Shown here one piece after another: positions 13,270 through 26,530 of a stretch of DNA of 64,000 nt. The first letter of the stretch is position 1, and each line of letters starts with the position of its first letter. Below the pieces are notes generated by a model. The model did no database searches, was not told the origin of the DNA, and saw only the letters and a program-made list of their open reading frames with translations. Made by a program: the position numbers and the translations under genes. The stretch comes from Anoplolepis gracilipes (lineage: Eukaryota > Arthropoda > Insecta > Hymenoptera > Formicidae): positions 17,292,001 through 17,356,000 of the forward strand of contig NC_132971.1 in NCBI RefSeq assembly GCF_047496725.1, given 5' to 3'.

Positions 13270-13565
13270 CTCGGGATGCATTGTAGATTTGTATTGTATG
13301 CCCGTCGTTTTGCGCGACGAAATTTATTGTATTGACGCTCTCCGCGTTCATATTAATAAATGCAACGCCAGCAAACTGAGTGCACGTACGGACGCGTTAC
13401 ACAGAATGCGCACGTGCAGTTCTCGTGTTCGTACAGTTGCTTCAATGTTTGGATACGATTTAGGGTCAGGTGCATCGTATGTCCGTATTGCAAGTAAAGG
13501 AACGCGCGTAAATACGTTGAGATTACACATCAAGCAAAAATTATATCTTACCAAATCATAAAATA
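13270..13565. other. GC-richer patch with an open frame, unassigned
   Basis: A plus-strand frame is open for about 90 codons, but it starts at a non-ATG codon. The minus strand is also open for 68 codons across the same bases. No motif is recognised, and coding status is doubtful. Confidence 0.3.
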
Positions 13566-14419
13566 TTGATTAAACATTAAACATCGTTATACTATTTTAT
13601 TTATTCTCGCGATTGTAAGCTATGTGCATGTATATGTGCGTACACAAACCTATGAAACGATAGAACATCTTTAATATAAATAACGATCAATGCGCGAAAT
13701 GTCGAAATGAGTTATGCGCGAATATTCAAAGAAGATCTTTTATTACATTTATATATTTTTTTCTCATCGTTTTTCTTTTCAATTTCAACTTTTAATAGGT
13801 GTGAAAAATATATAATTAATTTTCGCGATAGAATATACTTATCAAAATTTAATAACAACTTTTTCTAAGAACGCAGTTTCTAAGATAATATGATTAAGTA
13901 ATAAAATTTAGAGATGATACGTATGTGAGAATTGCATTCGTTTAAACGAAAAATGGAAAATTCTCCCTTCGTACTTGGGCAAAAAAGCAATGCTTTTGTT
14001 CCTCTAATTGGAAATTTCCTGGGAACTTTATGCCTTTTTTACAACGCCCGATTCAATTAAACTCGCGTTATTATTTGAATTCTATGACTTTTATATTGGA
14101 GCTGAAAAATGAAGTTTGAGGGTGATTAATAACCCGATAAAAAACGATAGCCATGTCAATGCGAATCATCTATGAGGTGAGAACTATAAAATTTCAGCGT
14201 ATACGAATCTCGACAATTGATCGATATAATTTTTGTATAGGAACTCAATTTTTTGTTAACAGTGTACACAGTATAAAATTTTCTTTAAATTTTCTTAAAA
14301 TAAAATTTATCAAAGCAATAATTACAGTTATGCTTAATATTATTATTAAATACAAGATTTCCGATGTCATAGCTCTATTACTGGGATGGAAAGATATTCA
14401 ACTGTCCCGTTCAACTACA

Positions 14420-15150
14420 TCACTAAAATAAGTCCAAGCGGATCTGCGCTTCAGACCGCAACCGTGCGCTGGCTGCGAGATGCATTTCGACCGGCGACGA
14501 TTATCCTTTAACCGAGCAGCAAGTTCATGCGGCGAACCGTTTCGGGAATTTCAATCCTGTCGGCGGAATTTCGGAAGCGGATTAGGTATATTTGCACGCG
14601 TTCACGTAGACATCGTTGTGAGCGCTTCACGAAGTGTCGCACGTCGCGCGACGAGATATTCTTGTCCCAGTCCGACGCGACGGAAGGAAGATGATCGTCG
14701 GGATGTCGATCTTGTCGTGATCCGACGACGATGTCGACGAAAGAACGTACGAACGTATTCCCTGACGCGGCGAAATCGCTCGGCGAGCCCTCGATTTTAC
14801 GACGACGAGTCTGGAGAATACGGGATCTTTTCGCGAGGTCGTTTGTTTTTATGAAATCGACTATTGCTATCGACATATAAAATGTGTATCGTATGTATGA
14901 TCACTGTACTGGCCGAGAGCTGATGATCGAGCACTGGTCCGGAAGCTGTCTTGGATATAGTAGATGAATGTGGACGAGGTTGTGAGAAAGTTGTCAAGAA
15001 TGGATAGCGTTCATGTGGAGGAACAGGACTAGAGAGATGACAAGCGACAAAAGAAAGGTAGATTTATAAAGACGGAGACGTGTAGTTCGCTGGAGACAAA
15101 AAGGAGAGAGATAGGGAGAGAGAGAGACAACAATCGGGAAGAATATGAAT
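14420..15150. other. Large CpG-rich island, open on both strands
   Basis: From about 14430 to 14870 the sequence is strongly CpG-rich and open on both strands (a plus frame at 14480-14854 and a minus frame at 14508-14876). The plus frame is Arg/Asp/Ser-rich, as translated CGA and GAC strings would be. I recognise no family. It is most likely a regulatory island or a non-coding first exon. A GA-rich tract follows near 15095-15127. Confidence 0.4.
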
Positions 15151-15930
15151 ATATGTATACAATGTGTCTTAAAATCCTTTGATGTAAAAATTCTATAACA
15201 AATTTAAAATAAATTTTTTTGTAACAATATTTAACATTAAACATCTTGATGTGTTATTAAAAGTTGAAGTAAATTTTTGTAACACTAAGAGCTTGTTTAT
15301 ATAAATAAATTAAAAAATATAATTTTTTAATCAATATATATTTGAAAATCCTAAAAAGCTTTTAATATTTACTATCGAATAATTCCGTTCCTATCGGTGA
15401 GATAAATGCGTTTCAAATATATATCTAAAATATGTATAAATAATTATGAAAATTAAATTTGTTGATATTCAAAAATAATAATTTAAACAGAAGCCAAACC
15501 AAATACGAGCGATAAAGATGTTGTTTATTATTGAAAAAACGAAACCATATAAATAAGCGACGTGGAAAATTAAAAGCATATGAGAAATGCAATCACTTGT
15601 TGAATGTTTAGCATTAACTTGTCTTCTTGACCTGTCTAATAATTTAAAAAATTTTTAATAAAGTATGAAAGATCGCATGGTAATATTATATGTACACTTT
15701 TTGTTCTTAAAAGCAAATACATATTTTAGCTAAAATTTTAATTATGATACAAATTAATTATTGTATTATTTTCTATTAACCACTTATATTATCTGTAGCT
15801 TATATAAAAATTTTTATTTTCTATTTCAAGTATCATATTTTTTGTCCATTTTTGCTAGTTTTTGATATTTTATTCTCAAACAATATTAATAACATATTTG
15901 TTAGTTCAGCTATTATTTGTTGTTTTCAGA
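15150..15930. other. AT-rich stretch, nothing seen
   Basis: Ordinary AT-rich sequence without a splice-flanked frame, repeat array or RNA gene that I can support. Confidence 0.5.
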
Positions 15931-16550
15931 ACACCTGGTATATAGAGAGGCGACGTAGGAAACAGACAGATAAAGATAGGAGGTAGAGAGTAGATTGATA
16001 AGGACGGGACACGTAGTCCATAAGATGCAATGAACGAGGAAATGAGAGAGGATATGAGGCGGTGGACATAAAAGGCAAGCAAGGAAGAAAAAAGAAGGAA
16101 GAAGAAATTTTCTTACGACGAAGAAAGGAAAATGACCGGGAACCGCCACAATGCTGTACATACGACACGGGCGATACGTGAACCGAATAAAAGTCGACGC
16201 CGAAAATATGCTTGGAGCAAAACTTCGCCTCTCGCATCGACGAGGAGGGCCCGGTTTCGAAGCGGGATCTTTATTTCATGTTTTTATGGTTTCACCCTCC
16301 CTTAATCGACTCAATTATCCTTCCTTCTTTTCTCGAGAAACTACTCCGCTGCTCTTGATCTGCGCGGTCAACAAACACATGTCAGAAGATCAATGCATAT
16401 GCAGACAAACGGATGTCTAGCAGCGAAGTGTAGACTTTACGGCTTCGAATAACATATTATAGATCCATATTATGTTAGCGTAAACAAAATTTTATTTTTT
16501 TTCTGCTCACGGAGAGATCCTGTCGCGCAATCTGCGACAGAAGGAATCTT
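15930..16550. other. GC-richer patch with hairpin
   Basis: The block starts purine-rich (15940-16130) and continues CpG-rich to about 16440. At 16520-16540 CTGTCGC and GCGACAG form a perfect 7-bp stem around a 7-base loop. No gene is recognised, and overlapping frames occur on both strands. Confidence 0.35.
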
Positions 16551-16929
16551 TTTTAATTTGACTATATTTCGATGAGATAACGGAATCAATTAATATTTTA
16601 TATGAGATTAATATTTTATAAGCAAAATTTTGATTTAAGTCAATCAATATATTAACAATTATAAAAAAATTCTTTAAAGTCAATAATTTTAATTAGCTTT
16701 CACAAATTGGAAAGTAGTACACAATTTTTTAATGCTTTATTAATATTCGTAATAATTTTTTAATTTAATATTTATAATACATATTTAATTTTTGATATGC
16801 AAGTCTTATTAGATATGCGTACGTGAAATAGTAAAACTTTTTTGTTTATTTATGCAATATTTCATGTTTTTCAGTTTATAAGAAATTTAGTAGTTTATTT
16901 TTGAATATTATTGTTTCTGAATATAGTTG

Positions 16930-16931
<2 letters not shown>

Positions 16932-16989
<58 letters not shown>
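16932..16989. repeat. TA microsatellite
   Basis: A long uninterrupted alternating TA tract. Confidence 0.97.
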
Positions 16990-18029
16990 CTACTCGTCAG
17001 ATTTTGCAAATTGCAAGCCATTTATTAAAAAAAAAAAAAATCAGAAAACAGCAGCTAGCAAAAATAGAGGTACGTGTTTTTTCCAACATAAAAAATGACC
17101 AACAAAAGGCAGTGCTGTGAGACTTGTATTGAATAAAAATGAGTTGTCCGTTATTTATACAAATAGAAGATATTTTTTCTCATAATCCCGAGAGATATCT
17201 GCGAATAGATTTTTATTCTCCTGTTTATTAATATATTTGCGCTGTATTGAGTCGACATTGCGATATATTTTGCAAACAAATAAATGACAAATCTTTTTAT
17301 GATTTTTCTGTGTTCGTATGACGAAGTTATTAAACCTTTTTCACGTTCAATATTATTTTTTAAAGATCAACTGAAAACAAATAGAAACGACAATTAATTA
17401 TCGTTACAGTATATTAAGTAGATTTTCAGATAGTGAATACATTAATTTAAATCATACTTGTTATAATCTGTTAACAATGTACTATATGACAATTTAATAG
17501 TTTTAAAAGTGTTAATGATATTAGCAATAAAAAAAGTGTTTTAACATAAATAAATAAAACATATTTTTATTAAATGTAGATTCAAGCGTATGCTTATTTC
17601 TTATGCACTTTACATTTTATTTTATATATATTTTGTGAAATCAAATGACTCATTATTAGGTTTATTTATGAATTCTTAAAGTCATACTCCAAATTAATAT
17701 ATCAATAAGAAATTTTTACATAAAATAACTTTTTCTTTCTAAAAAAAGAAATTTAGAAGAAGGAAAAGAGCTTATATTTATATTACATAATATCATGTAG
17801 TTTTTGTAAGAAAAATTAATTAATTTAAAAATTAATCAGTTAAAGTAACTTAATTAATTAATTTACTAACATAGTCAAACTCATTTTTAGAGTTGAAGGA
17901 AAAAATTCATCCCTTTCGGAAATAAATTAAGTTTTTTCGGAGCGGAGGTGCAAGGGCAGAGGTGAAGCCCCTTTCCTGCATATGTGATTAATTTATTATA
18001 TATAAATAAATGTATTGAGGTGTGGTTTT

Positions 18030-18330
18030 ATTAAATATACATATATGGTATCAAATATTATATTTCATTTAATAAATTTTTTTTTGTTTATAACTTTTTA
18101 ATAAAACAACAAGTGACGCTTAAAATTTTTTGACGAATACTTAAGACATTGACTTTGACAATATATATCAAGGACAAGGTCATTGAAACTGACTCCGCTA
18201 ATGTCAATATTTACTCAAAATTGTTCTATGCAAATCCAGAAAATTTGCACTAAATTTTTTTCGAGCTTGTCTCTCAATTTTTTCTCGCAAGTCCGAATGT
18301 TCTCTGTTGCCTCACATTGAAAAATACTTA
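18030..18330. repeat. Dispersed repeat shared with 46090-46175
   Basis: The segment around 18105-18205 holds AACAACAAGTGACGCTTAAA, then GACTTTGACAATATATATC and GGTCATTGAAACTG. The segment at 46090-46175 has the same order (AACAACGGCTAAAAC, GACCATGACAACATATGTC, AGTCATTGAAACTG). These are two members of an unidentified dispersed repeat. The full element length is unknown. Confidence 0.6.
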
Positions 18331-18419
18331 TGATACTTTTAGGGAGCGTCTTGTTAAAAGCGTAGCTTTCCGAGCAAAAATATAATCTGAAATATAATCG
18401 GATTAGTTTTCTAGCCTAC

Positions 18420-18790
18420 CAAGAAAATCACTTCGCTACTGGCTCATCATGCCAGGTTTCTTCTACTGTGGAAGAATGTCGGTTTTCTTTCTTTGCGTTC
18501 CCAGAAAAGTCGTGAGTACTTGTGCAAAATCACCACAAATATGTCTTCGAAGAACAGTCGCTTTTATATCGCACGAATAATCGGGAGATGAATAGGGGGT
18601 GAGATGGACGAGCGGGCGAGGTCCCGTGATCATTCCGGCTTTATAGGAAGCGACGACAGGATGAACTCTCAAGGGATCAAGGGATAAGAACAATTTCCGG
18701 GAGGTTTCACAGTACGGAAGTGACGCCGGCACCTTGATCCCCATACTCCCTCCGTGACAAGATCGCCACCTGACTTTTCACTTCCTATTC
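18420..18790. other. GC-richer patch, unassigned
   Basis: A minus-strand frame is open over 18463-18744 (93 codons), but I recognise no motif and see no convincing splice boundaries. It could be an exon or a regulatory patch. Confidence 0.3.
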
Positions 18791-19950
18791 TTCTCGTAAA
18801 TTTTTAACACGTGGAAAAAGAAAGCTAGACTAAAAAACATGTATATTGTGTGGCTTTTCCAACACTGATTTTAAGAGAACTTTTTCTTTTATATTATGTA
18901 TTATAATAATTAGTAATTAATTTTTCTCTGTAATTGCAATATTGTAGAATAAAAGTATGTGATAGAATCTTAAGAAAGAGTAAAATGATATTATTTAATT
19001 TAGATCACTTATGTTAGTATCATTACGTCAAATACATTATAACCATATAATTAAAATAAAATTAGAGCTGTAAAAAAATTTTTTTATTTTTTAAACATTT
19101 TTTAAAACTCTTATTATAAAAAGAGATCACATTAAATCTTAATTAAATTTAAATTTAATATTTATTGGAAAATACAAGTTATGAAATTTATGTATCATTA
19201 TTACATAAAAAATAAATATAGTTCTGTCTACGTATGTCAGTATATTAAATTACATTTTTCTTATAATACATGTTGTATTATGTAAAAGCGAAATTAATAT
19301 TATCAGAGAAAACATAAATTCTTTTCCATTATTCTAACAGAATGCTTTATTAACATTTCTTATTTTTGTTTTTTTAAGCTGAATTTGTATAATATGTAAA
19401 ATATTCTTATAATATAGTTTTGTATTCCACAGTTATCATCACCATTTTGATTAAACAGATACTGTATACAGCGGGCACGGACGCGTGCTAACACATGTTA
19501 AAATTTGTAGTTTCATATCTGTTCTGCTCGGACAATTTCATTTCAAAAGTAACGCGCGTCATATCGGCTACGTACATTTGTATCATATCGCGGTGTGCAT
19601 TATAATGCAAATTTAAGCAACATACGTTCCGAATAACTTTCGCGAGTAGAACAGGCCATTTCTATAGTTATATCTAATTCGATTCTTGTCAAACCAACTA
19701 ATCAGAAATCCAATCAGAATTTTAGAATTATATTCCTAATTATCTAATTAAACATTTTATTAAAATAATTTTAATAATGTATATTTATTATATTAATGAT
19801 TCTAATCAAAAAGAAAAAGGAATCCAATCAATATTTTGCTATTATGACTGTAATGTAAACGTATATATTCACGTTAAAGCGAAAAAATAATCTATTTATC
19901 AAAAAATAGAACCTTATGGGTCAGTATTTCTAGTGAAATAAATCGCAAAA
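18790..19950. other. AT-rich stretch, nothing seen
   Basis: AT-rich sequence with a small CpG patch near 19470-19660. No supported gene, RNA or repeat array. Confidence 0.5.
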
Positions 19951-19959
19951 TGGTGCGAC

Positions 19960-20240
19960 TTAGCACGTTTTATGGATATCGCTAGGCTCTTATTCTCGGC
20001 GCGAAAGGGAGCAATTAGAGGTAGACGTAAACAGCCGGCGATAAATCACGAAGGGCGCGAGTGGCCCACTAGCCCTCTCTGACATGCTAGGTCAGAGGGG
20101 ATTACGGAATGGGTCTTTGTCCTCTGCAGCGTGATGTTTACACGGGCGCACATATATGGACGAATAGTTCCCGTGTACACACGGCGCGGCAAGCGGAATA
20201 ATAGCGGGTATAGTGAAGTTCATAAACCCAAAGGTAAAAA
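19960..20240. other. CpG-rich patch with 10-bp stem hairpin
   Basis: The block is GC-rich with no dominant frame. CCTCTCTGAC (20074-20083) pairs with GTCAGAGGGG (20091-20100), including one G-U pair, around a 7-base loop. It is a candidate regulatory element, and the stem is too short for a microRNA precursor. Confidence 0.4.
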
Positions 20241-20689
20241 AGTCATTGAGCCTATGTAAGTCATCTTCTTGGGTGTTTTCTTATAATGTATATCCAATTT
20301 GTTCTCTCATTTTCTCTTATTGTTTAATATTAATTATATGAATTATGCATCTTAAAATTAAGTTGTATCTATAATTTACAAATTATCGAGTAAGAATCAT
20401 AGAATTATGTAAATAATTATTTAGTTAAAGTTGAATAATTTATTATATATAATTTTATTTGCCCTCTTAATCTTAAAAACTCAGATAGCTTGAACTATTT
20501 ATAGATAGCACACATCTCTTTTTCATAAAAATATTATCAATCTGAAAAGTCTTTAGATACTCTAGAGATGTATATCAATTGTATTTTTTAAAATATTAAT
20601 CTTTTTTAAATCCTAAATAAATAAATATATAATATTAGGATTGTGTTCGTAGTTTCTGGTATTGCGCGTTATTACAGAGAGTGTCATGT

Positions 20690-21080
20690 CAAAACAGCAA
20701 TATCATTATAAGCGGAATTTCTAACTAGATCTGTATATAGGCCAGTAACCAAAGACCAAAGACCGATACGTTGCGGCGATGTGTTGACACTTCGGTTCAA
20801 CGTTTAGATATCGGTTGCCATTGTGCTTACCAGTTAATTATTCATACAGCAATTTTGTTCCATTGTTGCATCCTTAATGAGTTCATTTAATAAAGGGATT
20901 GGTCGCTTATAAACGCAGTAATTGACGTTTACTCACCTTGCAACAGAACAATCCCAAGTTCGTTTGTCCAACATTGTCCCAGACGCTCGTGTATTGTTGC
21001 CACGATTATTGCTATCCTACGCAGATTATTGCCATGGATTAGTCAATATTTACCCTCTATTGTGAGAAAATCGATTAATT
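20690..21080. promoter_or_regulatory. Candidate enhancer with repeated ATTGTT/ACAAT motifs
   Basis: Sox-like cores occur at 20862 (ATTGTT), 20946 (ACAAT), 20973 (ATTGT) and 20993 (ATTGTT), followed by two ATTATTGC boxes near 21006 and 21024. TTAATTATTCAT (homeodomain-like) and the direct repeat CAAAGACCAAAGACC are nearby. Clustered sites of this kind suggest a cis-regulatory module. Short motifs also occur by chance in AT-rich DNA, so the call is weak. Confidence 0.3.
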
Positions 21081-23080
21081 GAAGCGTATGAGGTGTACAT
21101 TCTCGCAGAAAAATAAAGCTCTATAATATATGTTATTATTATTTTTAATTTTTATCTTTAGAAGAAAAACGGAAGATTTTGATGTCTTACAAATTTATTT
21201 TGCAGCTTGCAGATAAAATATGCAAAAATAAAAATAGAATTCATTTATAATACACACACACACACATACATATTTGAAAAAAAGATTATTTACCATAAAA
21301 GAATAAACATTATTTTATTCTATTTAATAGTATCAATAAATATTTCTTATCTTATCTGTAGTTGTATGCTTGAGAAATAGTGTATATAATACATATAATA
21401 TAGACACAATTTTGTATATAATTTATCTTATTAAAAATATTATATAATTCTATTCCCTCTGCTCTCATTAAATAAGAAAAATATTTATGTACATTATTTG
21501 TGGAAGCAGTGATCGTGCGGATTTTCTCAGAATGTATTTGATGATGCGATTGGTAGTATTGAATTTACGATCGTCGTAGCTTTCTGCTTTTCGCGTCGGG
21601 ACGGAGTTCGGAAACATTGGTTCGCGAGCCAAACGACCGGTGGTTTCCGTCGATGTGACCTCACAATAAACATTGAATTCGCCCGGCGGATGCGGGAGTG
21701 CTTTTACACGAATACATGCCAGGAATAGTAGTATCTGTAGCTGTTGACTCGAATTTCCTTCAATCTTCATTCCATTGCACGTCTCTTCTGATCCAGATCT
21801 TGCTTTGTCACCATTCCATTCATTACTGTTTACTGATTCATTACACGATTCATTGACTTATTCTGTGTAAAGGTGATTACAATCTATTAAGTCTGTATCG
21901 AAAATTATGTGTTGAGAATTGATGCGGAAAAAGATGAGAATCAAAAGATAAATAAACGGTATACATATTGTATTTTAATATATTCATTATAAGATTAAAA
22001 GTCATTGTTATTATTATATTTTATATTGAGTTTCAAATAGATTAATCATATAAATTATAAATATTGTCGTAAATTACTGAGAAAAAAGTCTATTTTTCTC
22101 GGATAATCAATACTGCATTTACATTAATTCCTAGCTTGTCGTAAATTGTCAAATCTTATATTGAATATATCAAACGAATACTAGAACTGCAGAAATAACG
22201 AACAAAAATTCGTAGTGTATAGAGCGGTTGTCTATTCGGGCGATGTAATGGTTTAAGCTAGCGAATTTGTCCTGGAAAAATATAATCTGCAGGATACCGT
22301 ACGGTGGTACCGGACCGTAAATGGTTAATACCGGATCGCTTGCAGCTGCATGGAAAAGCCGAATGAAACACGCATGAAACACGATATCGTTCGTTTTAGC
22401 TTCTAAATTGGTTCGATATCGTGATACGTGCACGCTATAAGTGAATATGAAGTGTCTATTTGATTTTTGATTTCAAAGGTCTAACGATGTGAGGTCAGTA
22501 ATATCGAAAAATCCGCGGCAATTTCACCCATACAACATAGAACATTGCAGCAATGTTGCAAATATTGCAAATTGCAACTTGTATCTTATTTGTTGTATCT
22601 TTATGGCATATACGAAGAATTTCTTGTAAAAAAAAGAAGCAATCTTGTTTGTAACACGAAAGCTTTCTTTCACGCTACTGACTCTTGACACCGAACGAGA
22701 TTGAAAGAATATCTAGCGCTACTTGCGAACTATTATGACGAGGAAGGAACTAACTTTTGTTTAAAATGATACGCAAATATCGATATAAAAAATTTTGCAC
22801 AAATAAAATTTATAAGATATCTTTTAACTTACAATAGTTATAAAGTCATTGATAAAATGGACTTGGAGATTCGTTTTTATTAAAAGAAAATTATCTCAGT
22901 TTTCGACAAAAAATAAATAGTAGCAATTATTAGCGAAGATCTTGCATATTAAATAGCTAAAACAATATTAGTTTTGGTAAATCTACCATAAGAATAAATA
23001 GCAAATTAATTTATTAACTTTCTCCAACTTATTAATAAGGATGTTAAGAATCTATTTACTCTCTTTCCACAGTCTATAAG
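21080..23080. other. Mostly AT-rich, with two GC-richer patches
   Basis: GC-richer patches lie at about 21530-21790 and 22190-22540. Each holds one open minus-strand frame of 87-100 codons without any recognisable motif. I do not call genes here. An AC tract lies near 21253-21266. Confidence 0.35.
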
Positions 23081-23440
23081 TAAACTTAACTCTCTTACAT
23101 CCAATTTTGGGTACGGGTTTTGATACACAAGGAAATGGAAGCAAGTAAACAACTTTGACTGCTAATGCTCAGAAGACGAGAAGCACTCACGGATAAGAAG
23201 GTAAACAAAGACACGGTTCGTAGATTCAAATAGAGTCCAAGATGCACTCTTGTAAACAGCGTCTTCGGAACAGCGATCCTTGGAACCGCAACTCAGTAGC
23301 TACGTCAGGTAGCTTTATGGAAAGGTAATAGAGAGAGGGAGGCAAGTCTCAAGTGGTCTAGTGATTCACCGAATGTCTACTTATCTAAGATTAGTGGTAA
23401 AGCCGACTAAGTACAAAATTGCAAGCTAGGCAGGAATATA
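23080..23440. promoter_or_regulatory. Candidate enhancer with three GTAAACA sites
   Basis: Forkhead-type cores GTAAACAA at 23145 and 23201 and GTAAACAG at 23252 are spaced about 50-56 bp apart in the same orientation. A GTAAAC-like site near 23091 adds a fourth. The patch has balanced composition and stop codons in all frames. An enhancer is inferred from site density only. Confidence 0.3.
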
Positions 23441-23899
23441 ATATTTCATTTTAGTGTGTACTGATATATATTTGTACGTTTATATAAAAAAAGCATATTA
23501 TTTGTAAAAAGTTTAATTTTATTAATATGTATTTTTATTATTTATTAGTTATTACTCATCAGACATGTAATTCTATATTTAATTTTATATATATAATGTC
23601 TCAAATAAAATTTTAATTATATTAAAATATACAAATTTGCAATATTGTCGAGCTATTAATTCGAAGATTTTTTAATTATTCATTTTACATAATTTATCTT
23701 TTAACCTGCAAAGAAATCCTTGTAAAGTTAGATTATTACTTTCTTATAAAACTAAAGTAAGCGGATTACTTGCTACATGATTTGTCTACGTGCAATTTTC
23801 ACGTTAAGTTTAACTGCTAAAAATCTACCTTAATGGCTACGTCTATGCTCGAAAAACGTCAAGCAAATGATAAATTTTTAACTATTAACGATAGTTAAG

Positions 23900-24570
23900 A
23901 GAAAAGAGGAGACTTTTATCTCGATCCGCGCTATGATAAATTCTGAAAAACTCCACAGCCGTTCAATGTTTCACGAGCGTGGATACGGATCGGGCCCGTG
24001 TTGCTGCCATGACATTCGCCGATCCATTCGACCGTGAAAAGACGCGGTATCATCGTGCGGATTCAACGGATAACGATTACGGCCGTACCGCGCTCTTTTC
24101 TCCTTCCTCTCTCTCTCTCTTCCTCTCCCTTTCTCTGCGGATTTACGAGCGCACAACATCGAGATTCGGGATATAAGGCGGATTCGTATATCGGATATTT
24201 TTATCGATGCTCGGTCAAAAGAGAGAGGCAAGAGGGACTCTCGATAGCGCGCTAGGTCCGGAGATTGGGTCGAGCGTGAGCTGAATCGCGTCTCCTTTTG
24301 AACGCAGATGAGCGACACGATAAAATTTGCACGCGCACGATTGCGCAAATTCGCGCGTGCTTTTAACGCGTTCGCGAACTGGCGTACGCGACCAATTTGA
24401 ATGCTCAGACGGATTCAAACTGCCACGTGTTTTCAATCGTCGAAATCGGGAGCGCCTAATGCGGGACATTTTTGAAAATCACGTACCGATTGTTACTATC
24501 TCGATATACATAAATTCAATAAATCACGCGCAATCTGCAAGTTTTCGCGTACAAAACTAATATTTATTTA
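23900..24570. other. Large CpG-rich island, open on both strands
   Basis: The block is strongly CpG-rich, with a TC tract near 24108-24132. Several frames of 65-125 codons overlap on both strands. A CCAAT core lies near 24390. Promoter or enhancer sequence is more likely than a coding exon. Confidence 0.4.
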
Positions 24571-26000
24571 CTATAGCTGGATACGTGTTTCTTTTAGCAT
24601 TTCCTATCTGTCTATTTACATGTTTATTTTTTTAAATAATCGATTTTTTAAAATTATTAATATAGTTTATAAAAAATTACAAATTTTATAGATTGCTATT
24701 TGATATACTCGTAAATTTGAAAATCAATTATTTATATAATATTAAAATTGACAAAATATTCAAAACTACTTGTGCGATGTTTTTAGTGTAAATTTATTGC
24801 TATTAATATATAATAATATAAATGTACATACATAATTATGTGTACTAAAATTTCAATGTTTATTGATCTAATTTTTATACTTTTATCGTTTATGTAAATT
24901 ATATTCAATTTTTTTCATCTCAATATTTTAATATTTTCGTTATTTTGATGAGTTTTTAAAAAAAAAACGATATATTGCCGTTGATTGACGTAAGCTTGTA
25001 CGAGCTAATGTAGCTTGTAATGTAGATTTTTCTTTTTATATTGTCCAATCAAACATGATCTTTCTCTGAAATTTTAATGCAAACGTTTGCTACAAAGTGT
25101 ATGGATTTTCACATAATTTTTCAAACTACTAAAAAAATTGTTTATAAAACAATGTTGCAAAATAGTTGTAATTCTTGCGAAAATGTGTGTGTGTGTGTGT
25201 ATGTGTTTGTGTGAGTGAGTAATTATAGTGAATAATATAATTATACGATGCAATAATACATTGTTTTTTTTTCGCCACCCATTTATTCACAATAATTCAG
25301 TTTACTATATTTATTAAATGTAACTATAATATTCTCATTTTAGTAATGCGATGCAATATATTATAAATATATTTTAATGTATTTATAATATTATAAATAC
25401 ATTTTTGCATTAAGAGTGTGTATGTGTACGTTTACATGTTGAAATATGTGAAATTTGTTCTCTTGAATTAACGTAGATTACTTATTACACCGTCGAGATT
25501 TCGCATGAAATATCAGTAGTTAGTAGTTAATAGCAACAGAAATGTCGATGGTGATCTCTGGAGGCAAATCATGAAATCACTGTAGAGATCGTGCAATACT
25601 GTCCGAGGGGATTTTCTGGACACGCTAATATCAATGTGTTTTGTAATTTGCAATGTAATTTAGATGCATTTCAGTGATATTGAAGCATTTAAAAGTGCTT
25701 TTTATCTGTATTTTTCAGCTGTATTATAAATTATGTGACAAAGATTGCACTTAAATTATATCTCTTTTTGAGAGCTTGTTTAACATTAAGGTCAGTTTTT
25801 TCTGAATAAAAGTACAATTTATAATTTTATTTGGTTCATATCACATTTTATTAATACAAAATATTTTCTTGTTTTTTTTTTCCGTCATTAAATTTTTTTA
25901 AGCAAATGTCATACAAATTTGTAAAAAAATTGTGACAATATTTTATATATACTCAATAAAATATCTCGGTTTTTTAGGTGAGAAGAGTTATAATTACGAA
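24570..26000. other. AT-rich stretch, nothing seen
   Basis: AT-rich sequence with a TG tract near 25186-25218 and a short mixed patch at 25480-25640. No supported gene. Confidence 0.5.
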
Positions 26001-26530
26001 AAGGACTGTAAAGAGGAGATAGCTGTAAGGGGTAGAGTAGTAGCAAAAGATAGTGTCATTCTGATAAGTGGCGAGTGTGCGAGCCTAACATTCGAGAGCC
26101 GAAAGATTTAGGACGATCGCACTTCCTTTGTCGACTTCGTAGTTCCGCTCTTTTCCCTTTCTTTCCAATTCTCCCTGTCCTGCCCTGACCCACAGGATAA
26201 CGCGAGATCTCTTATTTTCTCGGGACGTAAATCACGTGACAGACGTTCCAGTTTGTACGAGAGCTAACGCGTGAGAGAAAGAAAGAAAGAAAAAAAGGAT
26301 TGCAAAAGAGAAAGGGGCGCGACCGAAACTGAAGTAATCGTCGGAAGAGTGATGCAAAGAGTGCGCGTGACAGAGATAGGAAGACCGGGACGATTTGCAT
26401 ATCTCATAGGAGGAATAATCGATCGCTACTTAACGTACCCTCTCTCAACTAGTAGAGCCAGGAGATCGCTCTTGTGGCATTCCAGCAGGCAGCAATAAGC
26501 CGGAACGAGACACGCCATGTAGTTTAAATG
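26000..26530. other. GC-richer purine/pyrimidine-biased patch
   Basis: A purine-rich block (25985-26080) and a pyrimidine-rich block (26140-26190) are followed by a GAAA repeat near 26275-26300. Frames are open on both strands without recognisable motifs. Confidence 0.35.

Noticed and set aside
14480..14876. Long open frames on both strands (122-124 codons)
   Set aside because: Both strands are open over the same CpG-rich bases, the translations are Arg/Asp/Ser strings without motifs, and no splice context favours one strand. I treat it as an island with few stop codons.
16245..16275. tRNA T-loop-like CCCGGTTTCGAAGCGGGA
   Set aside because: I found no matching A box, anticodon arm or acceptor stem around it.
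20074..20100. MicroRNA precursor
   Set aside because: The stem is only about 10 bp, too short for a precursor hairpin.
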